Shown piece by piece: positions 7,550 to 15,323 of a DNA stretch of 25,770 nucleotides. Below the pieces are notes generated by a model. That model made no database searches, had not been told where the DNA came from, and saw only the letters and a list, made by a program, of their open reading frames with translations. Within the stretch, counting starts at the first letter, position 1. Every line of letters starts with the position of its first letter. The stretch is from assembly GCA_002305255.1 (NCBI GenBank), contig DBQN01000072.1:41741-67510 (forward strand). Direction: 5' to 3'. This DNA is from Firmicutes bacterium UBA1393. Lineage in GTDB: Bacteria; Bacillota; DTU025. The translations under genes and the position numbers were made by a program.

Positions 7550-8494
7550 GTGTTCATCGTTGATGCCCACTGCGACACACTAATTGATGTGCTGGCCGGC
7601 AAGCGTCGACTGGCAGACGAGAGCAAGGGAGGACACATCGACATCCCACGGCTCAAACGGGGAGGCGTAGGCGCCCAGGTGTTCGCCGCATGGATAGAGC
7701 GGAGCTACCTGCCGGGCAGCGCGGCCAGGCGGGCGTGCCAGTACATAGACGCCTTCTACTCCGAAATCGAGGCGAACCCACACGACCTGGTGTTCGTCAA
7801 GACCGCGGCAGACCTCGCACGGGCAGAGGCAGAGGGCAAGATCGGCGCCATTCTCGCGATTGAGGGCGGCGAAGCCCTAGACGGAGCCGTCGAGATGATC
7901 AGGATCTTCTACCGACTCGGTGTCAGACTGATGACCATTACCTGGAGCGACCGGAACGAGCTAGGCGACGGGGCGTATGACCCCACCGGCGGCGGGCTGA
8001 CCAAGGCAGGCGTGAAGGTGGTACAGGAGATGAACAGGATGGGCATGGTCGTCGATGTATCGCACGCGGCGGATGCTACGTTCTGGAGCATACTGGAGCA
8101 CACGCATGGCCCGCTGGTGGCGTCCCACTCGAACTCAAGGGCACTCTTCAACCACCCGAGGAACCTCACCGATAAGCAGGTCGAGGCCATTGCCGCGCGC
8201 GGCGGCGTAGTCTGCGCCACCCTTGTCGCACCGTTCCTTGGGCCGGCTTACAACAGCGTGAGCGGCCTTGTCGACCACATCGACCACCTCGTCAAGGTCG
8301 CAGGCATCGAACATGTTGGCACCGGCTCTGACTTCGACGGCGTCGGCCCTGACGGGCTTGTTGCCGGCATGGCCGACACATCCGACATGGGCATGATCGT
8401 CGCCGAGATGAGGCGTCGCGGTCGCCCGGAGCACGGAATAGAGGCCATCATGGGTCGGAACCTTGCCAGAGTGTTTGCTCAGATTCTGGGTTGA
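7550..8494 (+). CDS. membrane dipeptidase (peptidase family M19)
   Basis: This 314-residue protein has the renal-dipeptidase TIM-barrel metal ligands in order: DAHCDT (His7, Asp9), IEGGEAL (bridging Glu near 105), VDVSHA, SHSNSRAL and GTGSDFDG. M19 enzymes hydrolyse L-D or L-L dipeptides with a binuclear zinc centre. The bacterial forms are usually cytoplasmic, and no signal peptide is seen here. The start is GTG at 7550, chosen because AAGGAG (7536-7541) lies 8 nt upstream; the longer frame from 7475 begins before the promoter. It is monocistronic and convergent with the methyltransferase, 13 nt apart. A role in peptidoglycan or peptide turnover is possible but not shown. Confidence 0.92.
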   Translation: MFIVDAHCDTLIDVLAGKRRLADESKGGHIDIPRLKRGGVGAQVFAAWIERSYLPGSAARRACQYIDAFYSEIEANPHDLVFVKTAADLARAEAEGKIGAILAIEGGEALDGAVEMIRIFYRLGVRLMTITWSDRNELGDGAYDPTGGGLTKAGVKVVQEMNRMGMVVDVSHAADATFWSILEHTHGPLVASHSNSRALFNHPRNLTDKQVEAIAARGGVVCATLVAPFLGPAYNSVSGLVDHIDHLVKVAGIEHVGTGSDFDGVGPDGLVAGMADTSDMGMIVAEMRRRGRPEHGIEAIMGRNLARVFAQILG

Positions 8495-8507
8495 TCCGCC
8501 GGCGGCG

Positions 8508-9446
8508 TCATCGCGCGCCGGGACCCGCGCTAGAACCCGCGTCGGGTGCGGCGCCTCTGCCTGCACGGGCGTCCACCGACGCCAGCGCGCGTCGCGCGCC
8601 CTCAACGCTCTTGGAGAAGTAGAACTCATCGAGCTCGAAGCCGACGAAATCCACCCCCAGGCCGGCGCAGGCCAGGGCGGAATTGCCGAGCCCCATAAAG
8701 GGATCCATGACAGTCGCGCACCGCGACGTTCCGTGCAGCTCAATGCACATCTGCGGCAACTTGGGCGGGAAAGTGGCCGGATGTGGCCTATCGTCCGAAC
8801 GGCTGTTTATCGTGGTGTAGGGGATGAACCACGTGTTACCCCTGCATCTGAGGTCGCGGCGTGCTTCCGCGGTTTCACGCCAGCGGGCGATGTTGGACTT
8901 GTCTTGATAAGGCACGCCCACTGCCAGGCGGTCAAGAGGCACCTTGCCGGTGTGGGTGAAGTGGAATACGTACTCGTGACAGTCATTGACATAACGCGAG
9001 CTTCGGATGGGTTTGTAGTGCCCGACGGCGATATCCCCGTCGATCTGCACTCCTGCGCCCATGTCCGACCGGTTTATGGCAATAGACTTCACCCAATGGA
9101 TCACGTTCTGCAACTCGAACAGTTCACGCATTACTGACGCAACGTCGAATGGCACCCACGGGTCGGTTGGCTTCGCGCCGACGTTGAGGAAGAATGACCC
9201 GCCGGGAGCAAGCACACGCGCGACTTCAGTAGCCCACTCCCTGGTCCACGCGAGGTACTCGCCGCGCGGCATCATGTCGTTGTAGCTGCGGTAGTCGATG
9301 CCAAGATTATACGGGGGAGAAGTCACTACCACGTCGATTGAGGCCGACGCGATGTGCGAGCGCATACCTGCGACGCAGTCTTCCATGTACATGCTGGCAG
9401 TTGGGCCGCAGGGCGCTGCCATGTGAACTGCTCTCACTTGATCCAA
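8508..9446 (-). CDS. orphan site-specific DNA methyltransferase (beta class, probably N4-cytosine)
   Basis: This 312-residue protein has the catalytic motif VTSPPYNL at residues 41-48 and the S-adenosylmethionine-binding motif DPFMGLGN near 265, followed by GVDFVGFELDEFY. The catalytic motif preceding the cofactor motif makes it beta class. T-S-P-P-Y is the N4-cytosine methylase signature, although N6-adenine enzymes can also carry SPPY. TTG at 9446 is chosen because AGGTGAT lies 7 nt upstream; the alternatives GTG 9437 and ATG 9422 have weaker sites. The longer frame to 9758 runs antisense through tcdA and is rejected. No restriction endonuclease is adjacent, so it appears to be an orphan methyltransferase with an epigenetic or anti-restriction role (inference). 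Confidence 0.88.
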   Translation of the reverse strand: MDQVRAVHMAAPCGPTASMYMEDCVAGMRSHIASASIDVVVTSPPYNLGIDYRSYNDMMPRGEYLAWTREWATEVARVLAPGGSFFLNVGAKPTDPWVPFDVASVMRELFELQNVIHWVKSIAINRSDMGAGVQIDGDIAVGHYKPIRSSRYVNDCHEYVFHFTHTGKVPLDRLAVGVPYQDKSNIARWRETAEARRDLRCRGNTWFIPYTTINSRSDDRPHPATFPPKLPQMCIELHGTSRCATVMDPFMGLGNSALACAGLGVDFVGFELDEFYFSKSVEGARRALASVDARAGRGAAPDAGSSAGPGAR

Positions 9447-9483
9447 AGACGATATCACCTCTGACACTGCGGGGAGGATAACC

Positions 9484-10209
9484 TTGCCTGAACTTGAAGA
9501 CTGGCGTACAAGGACTGCGCTGATAATCGGGGCGGCTGGCATCGCGGCACTTGAGCGCGCGAGGGTAGTAGTCATCGGACTGGGTGGCGTCGGCTCGTGG
9601 TGCGCAGAAGCGCTTGCCCGAGCGGGAGTGGGCGCCCTCGACCTCGTCGACGCGGACGTAGTAGCCCCGTCGAACATCAACAGGCAACTCGTGGCCGACA
9701 CAACCACCATCGGGCAGCCGAAGGCCGAAGTAGCGACTCGGCGCATCCTCGCCATCAATCCTGCGTGTCGGGTTGTCCCGCATGTGACGTGGGTGGATAG
9801 CGAGAGCTTACCGCGTCTGCTGATGCCTGCTCCCGACTACGTCGCTGACGCCATCGACTCCATCGGATCCAAGCTTGATCTGATCGCCGGCGCAGTGGGC
9901 GCCGGCATACCGATAGTGTCGAGCATGGGCGCAGGCAACAAGCTAGACCCCACCAGATTCAGAGTGGCCGACATCTCAGCCACTCACACCTGCCCCATGG
10001 CACGCGCGGTCAGAACCGGGCTGCGCCACCGCGGGATCGCCCGGGGGGTTACAGTCGTGTTCTCCGACGAACCACCGGCTTCATCCGCGAGCCGACCACC
10101 GGGATCGTTCGCGCCGGTGCCTGCTGCGGCAGGACTGGCCATGGCGTCCGTGATCCTGCGCAACCTTATCCGTGTCGCAGGTGTTGATACGCAGCCTACT
10201 CCTCGATGA
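9484..10209 (+). CDS. tcdA: tRNA threonylcarbamoyladenosine dehydratase (TcdA, ThiF/E1-like)
   Basis: This 241-residue E1-like ATP-dependent enzyme has the nucleotide loop GLGGVG at 32-37, the adenylation block DADVVAPSNINRQL, GQPKAEV, and YVADAIDSIGSKLDLI as in TcdA (CsdL/YgdL). TcdA cyclises t6A37 to ct6A in tRNAs decoding ANN codons. The late TWVDSES and SMGAGNKLDPTRFRVADIS blocks are typical of TcdA rather than ThiF or MoeB, and no CxxC zinc pairs are seen, also as in TcdA. The start is TTG at 9484 after GGGGAGG. It is divergent from the methyltransferase with only 37 bp between start codons, and its 3' end overlaps the convergent secreted-protein gene by 14 bp. Confidence 0.92.
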   Translation: MPELEDWRTRTALIIGAAGIAALERARVVVIGLGGVGSWCAEALARAGVGALDLVDADVVAPSNINRQLVADTTTIGQPKAEVATRRILAINPACRVVPHVTWVDSESLPRLLMPAPDYVADAIDSIGSKLDLIAGAVGAGIPIVSSMGAGNKLDPTRFRVADISATHTCPMARAVRTGLRHRGIARGVTVVFSDEPPASSASRPPGSFAPVPAAAGLAMASVILRNLIRVAGVDTQPTPR

Positions 10210-11422
10210 GCTGCCACTCAGCCTGCTGGACTGTGCCGCTGATGGGGTCAACGACCTTCTCGTCTAGCCAATAGACGAGCATGCCATCGGCAACTCGGTA
10301 TATCCAAACGCGCTTATACTTTGCCGCCCACTCGAATATCGCCACGACCTGACTGCCATAGGTTGCGGCTCCGACGTAGCCCACCTCAACCGTACTGCCT
10401 GTTATCGGGTCGTAGTGGTCGAGTTTGTCGCCGGTCTTCAGTTTCAGCAGCCCGGTCCGGGGAACCCAAAAGCCGCCTGCCAGGCTCCCAGTTCCTGAGT
10501 GGACTTCCATAGAGGAGTCTTCAGGCTCTCCGCTGAATACTCTCTTGATCCGCGCTCGCGACCAGCTCCTGCTGGCGCTAAGTATCTCTACATTCAGCAC
10601 CGCCGGGATGGGGAGGCCCGGCCCTCCAGCCGGCGACCATGTGCGGATAGATCCCTGATAACTGAAGGCTGCCTTCGGCACGACCCAGTCAGGGGCTACG
10701 CCCGCTGTCCACGGCAGCTCAAGATATCTCATTGAACCGTACTCCGCCACCGCCACATAGGCATAGGCGGCGTCCTTCAGCGGGCGCCATTCGGCCTGAT
10801 AGAGCACGAGGCCTGATGTGCTGTCAAACAGCCAGGTGAACCAGCTGTTCGACGCGGCCGGCGCATAGTCAACCCTTATGGCCGAGTGTCTGCCGCTGCC
10901 CGACGTATACGCCGTGGTCGATATTGTCACTCCCGCGGGAGGGTTCGCCTCTAGCGCATGCAATGCGTCGACATTCACCCAGAAGTCGCATATCCCCGGG
11001 TAACCCTCGGCAGACGCGTCCTTCCACGGCACGGGCGGATCGCCGACGAACATTGTGGAGCTTGTTGCAGCATAACGCGAAGACAAGGTTACCACATCAG
11101 CCCTGACCACCGCAGGAGAGCTAGGGCTGAGCTGGGCCGCTGAAGGCAGCGGCGGAAGAGTGTTCTGGGAGACTGTGAACGGGTTGGAGACGGTGTTCGC
11201 GCCTACACCGTAGTAGGCCCTAAGTCCCTCACGCACCCATGACGGCGCCTTCAAGTTGCGGGCGTCAGGCATCAGTGAGAGGAGCCAGTTCGTGCCCACG
11301 ATCTGTGATGTTGTATCCTGACCGGCCCTCGACAGCAGCTGACCGGCTTCGCCAGAGGCACCGGCGGGCAATATGCAGAGCACGAGTAGTGCCGCGACAA
11401 AGGCCACAATCGTTGGCTTCAA
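10196..11422 (-). CDS. secreted protein of unknown function
   Basis: This 408-residue protein starts with a signal peptide (MKPTIVAFVAALLVLCILPAG, cleavage near ASGEA). I do not recognise the family. The mature part is rich in Ser, Trp, Tyr and small residues, consistent with a beta-rich exported domain. Two related segments occur: FDSTSGLVLYQAEWRPLKD in the middle, and RVADGMLVYWLDEK with SGTVQQAEWQLIEE at the C-terminus, which suggests an internal duplication of a sheet-like module ending in QAEW. The start is TTG at 11422 after GGAGGG with 9 nt spacing. It is divergent from the caspase-like lipoprotein, with a 162-bp shared upstream region, so the two may be co-controlled. Confidence 0.75.
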   Translation of the reverse strand: MKPTIVAFVAALLVLCILPAGASGEAGQLLSRAGQDTTSQIVGTNWLLSLMPDARNLKAPSWVREGLRAYYGVGANTVSNPFTVSQNTLPPLPSAAQLSPSSPAVVRADVVTLSSRYAATSSTMFVGDPPVPWKDASAEGYPGICDFWVNVDALHALEANPPAGVTISTTAYTSGSGRHSAIRVDYAPAASNSWFTWLFDSTSGLVLYQAEWRPLKDAAYAYVAVAEYGSMRYLELPWTAGVAPDWVVPKAAFSYQGSIRTWSPAGGPGLPIPAVLNVEILSASRSWSRARIKRVFSGEPEDSSMEVHSGTGSLAGGFWVPRTGLLKLKTGDKLDHYDPITGSTVEVGYVGAATYGSQVVAIFEWAAKYKRVWIYRVADGMLVYWLDEKVVDPISGTVQQAEWQLIEE

Positions 11423-11584
11423 GTGAAGAATCCCTCCGATACACGATCACCGTATGTTCATCGCGAATCCTATCTCACTTATTCATCAGCATTGCCCTGT
11501 TCTCCTCCCATTATTGCTTATCAGGGGTGAAGACGGAACAACCGGGTTCCTAGACCAGTCTCAATTTGATAGAGGTGATTTGTG

Positions 11585-12793
11585 ATGAGATTGCGTAGCA
11601 CAGCCAGGCTCTTAGTTCTGATGTTGGCGGTGGCACTTGCTACCGCTGGGTGCGGGCCAACGAATGTCGGGAGCATAGCAGGGTATGTTATCGAGTTCTC
11701 TGGCACACGAGAGGTCGAGGCCAGCTACATCAAGTTGCTATCGGTACTGCCAACCCCGTCAAGCGGTACCGTAGGAGTAGCTGGGGCTACGATCGCGTAC
11801 GAGGGCGCAACTGATTCTGGGTTTGTGACGAGCGGAAGCGGCGGCTACTTCGAGATCAAGAACCTACGTCCTGGCACGTATACGCTCAGCGTGTCGCACT
11901 ACGATTACGGTGGCAGCTACACCATCACGGGCACAGTGCACCGCGGTCAGACCTGGTATGTCGGCAACTTGAGCGTGGACAACGTCAGATTGCTCAGTAT
12001 TGGGATCAGCAACTACCAGCATCCATCCGTGCCGGACTTGGCGGGTCCGGTCAACGACGCTGAGATGCTCTATGAGGCGCTGGACAGCGGGAACACCCGG
12101 ATTGCGAATGCGTGGCTGCTGACGGACGCCCAGGCCACGAAACAAGGAATACAAGAGGCCATCTGGGCGGTCACCGAAGGCATGACCTCTGGCGACACCT
12201 TCGTGATGACCTTCGCGGGGCACGGGACTAGAGATGAGGTGGGCAACAAAGAGTACATCATCCCGTATGACTACAGCGGCAACCTCACTACCGCGATCAG
12301 CGACACCGAACTTGATGGATGGCTTGATTCAGGCTTCTCTCAGGGCAAGGGAGTCTTCATCTTCGATTCATGCAATTCAGGCGGAATGGCTTCGGCGGCC
12401 AGCTTCCTGCCCAGAGGAATGGTACTCTCAACAACCTTTGAAACCATGGCGCGGAGCATCGCGGGTAACAACAGAGTAGTGATGACTGCTGCTACGAAGT
12501 ACGAAGAATCCTGGGAGAGCGAGCTTCCGATGTCACCCACCACATACGAGCACCACGGTCACTTCGCATACAGCTTCGCGAGGGGCATGTGGGAAGCGTA
12601 CAACCTGCCGGATACCACGACCTATCCTGCCGACAGCAATCCGCGTGACGGGCAAGTTTCGTGTCAGGAGGCGTTCGACTACGCCAACTACTTCATCGAC
12701 TACCAGGTCGACCAATGCACATGGCCCGTTCAGACCCCGCAGATCTTCGACCCAGGCAACATCGCAGACGAAACATACATCTTCATGTACTAG
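11585..12793 (+). CDS. caspase-like (C14, metacaspase-type) lipoprotein
   Basis: This 402-residue protein has a lipoprotein-like signal peptide ending LATAGC (Cys23; the -3 residue is Thr, so the lipobox is imperfect). A carboxypeptidase-regulatory-like beta domain follows at about 60-125 (VAGATIAYEG, GYFEIKNLRPGTYTLSVSHYDY). A p20 caspase-like domain runs from about 137 (LLSIGISNYQHPSVPDLAGPVNDAEML) with the catalytic histidine in TFAGHG (His213) and cysteine in FDSCNSGG (Cys263). Such enzymes usually cleave after basic residues. ATG at 11585 is chosen after AGAGGTGAT (11571-11579); GTG at 11582 is too close. Export puts this protease outside the cell, unlike immune-type bacterial caspases. 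Target and trigger are unknown. Confidence 0.88.
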   Translation: MRLRSTARLLVLMLAVALATAGCGPTNVGSIAGYVIEFSGTREVEASYIKLLSVLPTPSSGTVGVAGATIAYEGATDSGFVTSGSGGYFEIKNLRPGTYTLSVSHYDYGGSYTITGTVHRGQTWYVGNLSVDNVRLLSIGISNYQHPSVPDLAGPVNDAEMLYEALDSGNTRIANAWLLTDAQATKQGIQEAIWAVTEGMTSGDTFVMTFAGHGTRDEVGNKEYIIPYDYSGNLTTAISDTELDGWLDSGFSQGKGVFIFDSCNSGGMASAASFLPRGMVLSTTFETMARSIAGNNRVVMTAATKYEESWESELPMSPTTYEHHGHFAYSFARGMWEAYNLPDTTTYPADSNPRDGQVSCQEAFDYANYFIDYQVDQCTWPVQTPQIFDPGNIADETYIFMY

Positions 12794-12843
12794 TGACCGC
12801 CTGAGCGTCGGCTACCACGGCGGGCAATCGCACCAGCAAACGC

Positions 12844-12884
12844 GGCCGCGCTTCCGGGTCATCCCTGGGCGCGGCCTCTTTTCT
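12844..12884 (+). terminator. intrinsic terminator after the caspase-like gene
   Basis: GGCCGCGC (12844-12851) pairs perfectly with GCGCGGCC (12869-12876) and is followed by TCTTTTCT. It lies between two convergent genes. The reverse complement has only a short T-run, so it may act weakly in the other direction too. Confidence 0.8.
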
Positions 12885-12905
12885 CGCCCTCTCGTATGTG
12901 GCTCG

Positions 12906-13424
12906 TCAGTTCCTCGAGGAGCCCGACGAGGATCCACCGCTGCTGCGCCTCGTGTTCACGAGGTAGTAGTAGTAGGTTACCATCGCCATCAACGCCGACA
13001 CCACGGGAGGAAGGCATTCGGCTACTGATACGTCAACTGACATGCCAATGATGTCGCCTCCCAATCGACCCTTGAGGCGACTTCCCACCACGACTAGGTC
13101 GGCATCGAACCCGAACACGTCTCCGCCGCACCTGCCATTGATACGCTCGTTCCCTGACACACGGATGTCGTTTCCGTCTACGGCACCGCCGATTCTGCCC
13201 TCAATGAGGGAATTGTCCGACAACTGAGCGACAAGGGTGCGGCCAAGGATAATGCCGCCGAACCTGCCTGTGATCATCCCTGCGGGGTCGATAGACAAGC
13301 TCACATCGGCCCCCTGGAGCCATCCCCCGATCCTTCCCGAAATGCTGTCGCTAGTCGCAGTGCAATCCAAGGAGTATCCGCCAATAACGCCGCCGACCCT
13401 GCCTTCTATCCTGCAGGACATCAC
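12906..13424 (-). CDS. six-repeat GRxGG protein of unknown function, possible beta-solenoid
   Basis: This 172-residue protein is made of six 22-25-residue repeats over about residues 5-135, each opening with a hydrophobic-x-G-R-x-G-G block: IEGRVGG, ISGRIGG, ITGRFGG, IEGRIGG, INGRCGG, LKGRLGG. Each is followed by a second glycine turn and an alternating hydrophobic strand. That pattern suggests a right-handed beta-helix, distantly like bactofilins (my inference, no family assigned). After the repeats come a hydrophobic segment with four tyrosines (VVSALMAMVTYYYYLV), an RR pair and a Ser/Gly tail, possibly a C-terminal membrane anchor. The start is GTG 13424 or the adjoining ATG 13421, after AGGAGG. 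It lies 13 nt after the MacB-like permease, so it is the last gene of that operon. Confidence 0.75.
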   Translation of the reverse strand: MMSCRIEGRVGGVIGGYSLDCTATSDSISGRIGGWLQGADVSLSIDPAGMITGRFGGIILGRTLVAQLSDNSLIEGRIGGAVDGNDIRVSGNERINGRCGGDVFGFDADLVVVGSRLKGRLGGDIIGMSVDVSVAECLPPVVSALMAMVTYYYYLVNTRRSSGGSSSGSSRN

Positions 13425-13437
13425 CTGGGCCTCCTCA

Positions 13438-14643
13438 CTACTCGCATCGCAATGCAGTCACCGGATCCATGCTCGATGCCCTGGTCGCGGGGTACACTCC
13501 GAACGCCAGCCCGATCAGCGTAGAGAAACCCATAGCCGTCACGACTGACAGCCAGTTGAAGGCTGGGGGCCAGTTCAGTGCCTTCGACACTGCCATGGAG
13601 CCTGCGTAGCCCAGCGCCATCCCTGCCATACCGCCCAGGCTGCTCAGCACTACTGACTCGACGAGGAACTGTGCCCTAATGTCATCGTTGCGCGCGCCGA
13701 GGGACTTGCGCACCCCGATCTCGCGTGTGCGTTCGGCCACAGCCGTCAGGAGAGTGTTCATGATGCCAAGACCGCTTACAACGAGGCTTATTCCTGCGAT
13801 GACCGTAAGCATCGACGTTACTATGATAGTCACTTTCTTCATCGCATCCAGCAAGGCCTGCTGGGATGACACTTCAAACGCATCCGGATCGACTGACTTC
13901 AATGAGAGGAAGCGCCTCAGCTGTGCAACGGCTGCGTCGGTGTCACTGGCCGACCGAGTCTGGCCGAGATACATGCTGACGTTGCGTGCGGGCAACAGCC
14001 TGTACACCATGGTAGTCACGGGGATGAAGGCCTGCCGGCCGGCCCCTGACGCCGGCTCGTCCTCCTCGGCTTCCGTGACGCCCACAACGACGAAGGGCCT
14101 TCGCCGTTCTCCAGCGGTGACCCACACTTGCTTGCCGACGGGGTCGATTCCGCGGAAGAGCTCCGAGGCAATACTGCTGCTCAATACGATCACCTGCGAG
14201 TGGACTGACAGGTCGGCAATGACGAGCCACCTGCCGAACGCCGTATCCGTCGGTATGATCTTGGAGTACGATGGCTCCACGCCCATGAGTGTCGCTCTGG
14301 CAGTATCGCCGCCCACCGCAAGAGTCGCTTCTACCTGCGCTACAGCTGACACAGACGAGAGTGCGGGTACTGCCTCGAGCATCTCGCGGCCTAGACCCAC
14401 GTTCATCATCTGAAGGAGGCGGCTCTGACTCGCGCTGTCGCGGAAGTTCGGGAGCACGGAGACTATGTTGGTTCCAAGGTCGCTGATGTTCCGGGCTATC
14501 TCCGCCTGAGCACTCATGCCGACTGAGATCACGCTGATCACCGCGCCAACACCTACCATGACGCCCAGCACCGACAGGAAGGTTCTGAGGTTGTTGCTTC
14601 GGAGACTGCGGAGCGCGAGAGACACAGTCTCAATGATGTTCAT
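13438..14643 (-). CDS. MacB/FtsX-type ABC transporter permease
   Basis: This 401-residue MacB-like permease has a first membrane segment within the opening 40 residues (LRSNNLRTFLSVLGVMVGVGAVISVISVG). A periplasmic-type core domain follows at about 50-270 (ISDLGTNIVSVLP, with SELFRGIDPVGKQVWV), then three C-terminal segments, the block AERTREIGVRKSLGARNDDI and the terminal GVYPATRASSMDPVTALR. These are hallmarks of the MacB/LolC FtsX domain. ATG at 14643 is chosen because GGAGG lies 9 nt upstream and the ORF overlaps the ATPase 3' end by 14 nt. The family uses mechanotransmission to push substrates outward, for example macrolides, peptides, siderophores or lipoproteins. The substrate here is unknown. 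Confidence 0.93.
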   Translation of the reverse strand: MNIIETVSLALRSLRSNNLRTFLSVLGVMVGVGAVISVISVGMSAQAEIARNISDLGTNIVSVLPNFRDSASQSRLLQMMNVGLGREMLEAVPALSSVSAVAQVEATLAVGGDTARATLMGVEPSYSKIIPTDTAFGRWLVIADLSVHSQVIVLSSSIASELFRGIDPVGKQVWVTAGERRRPFVVVGVTEAEEDEPASGAGRQAFIPVTTMVYRLLPARNVSMYLGQTRSASDTDAAVAQLRRFLSLKSVDPDAFEVSSQQALLDAMKKVTIIVTSMLTVIAGISLVVSGLGIMNTLLTAVAERTREIGVRKSLGARNDDIRAQFLVESVVLSSLGGMAGMALGYAGSMAVSKALNWPPAFNWLSVVTAMGFSTLIGLAFGVYPATRASSMDPVTALRCE

Positions 14644-15319
14644 CGGCTGCGGCCTCCACACTGTCTATTAGCCCATCCTTCAGGTTGATGATTCGCCTCG
14701 CGCGTCGGCCGACCTCAGAGTCGTGGGTTACGACAATCACCGTGACGCCTTCGCTGTTCAGCGAGTCTAGGATGTCGAGGATCTCACGCCCGGTTCTCGA
14801 ATCCAGGTTGCCTGTGGGTTCATCAGCCAGAACCAGTGAGGGCGAGTTGACGAGGGCTCTGGCTATCGCAGCTCGCTGCCTCTGCCCGCCCGACACTTCG
14901 CTCGGGCGGTGGTGCGCCCTGTCGAGGATGCCCATGCGACGAAGCGCATCCGCTGACATGCGATGCCTCTGTCGAGCGCCAAGCCCGGCGTACATCAGTG
15001 GCACCTCAACATTGGCCTGCAGAGTCTCGCGAGGGAGCAAGTTGAACTGCTGAAACACGAAGCCGATCTCCCGGTTTCTGATTCGGGCGAGGGCAGCGTC
15101 GTTCATCCTAGACACGTCTCTGCCGTTCAGCAGGTAGCTGCCTGACGTAGGGCGGTCGAGACACCCCATGATGTGCATGAGGGTGGACTTGCCGGATCCC
15201 GACGGCCCCATGATGGCCAGATAATCGCCGCGCGTCACATGTAAGTCGATTCCTCCGAGGGCGCGTACGTGTATGTCGCCTGCGTCATAGTCCTTCACGA
15301 TGCGCTCAAGCTTCAGCAT
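14630..15319 (-). CDS. MacB/LolD-type ABC transporter ATPase
   Basis: This 229-residue cytoplasmic ATPase has a complete motif set: Walker A GPSGSGKST at 38-46, Q-loop VFQQFNLLPRETL near 88-100, signature VSGGQRQR at 142-149, Walker B LVLADEPTGNLD at 162-173, and H-loop THD at 198-200. The GNLDS and FQQFNLLP blocks place it in the LolD/MacB efflux-type group that pairs with FtsX permeases. ATG at 15319 follows GAGGG and sits 4 nt after the adaptor gene. It powers the permease that overlaps its 3' end. Confidence 0.96.
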   Translation of the reverse strand: MLKLERIVKDYDAGDIHVRALGGIDLHVTRGDYLAIMGPSGSGKSTLMHIMGCLDRPTSGSYLLNGRDVSRMNDAALARIRNREIGFVFQQFNLLPRETLQANVEVPLMYAGLGARQRHRMSADALRRMGILDRAHHRPSEVSGGQRQRAAIARALVNSPSLVLADEPTGNLDSRTGREILDILDSLNSEGVTVIVVTHDSEVGRRARRIINLKDGLIDSVEAAADEHH

Positions 15320-15323
15320 GTCG

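Noticed and set aside
9447..9758. N-terminal extension of the methyltransferase
   Set aside because: It is Ser/Ala-rich antisense of tcdA, and a strong Shine-Dalgarno site supports the TTG at 9446.
8508..10209. Idea of a restriction-modification or defence island
   Set aside because: No endonuclease, specificity subunit or other defence gene adjoins the methyltransferase; tcdA is a housekeeping enzyme.
13679..14413. 244-residue plus-strand ORF
   Set aside because: It is antisense to the MacB-like permease, which has complete family motifs; composition is shadow-like.
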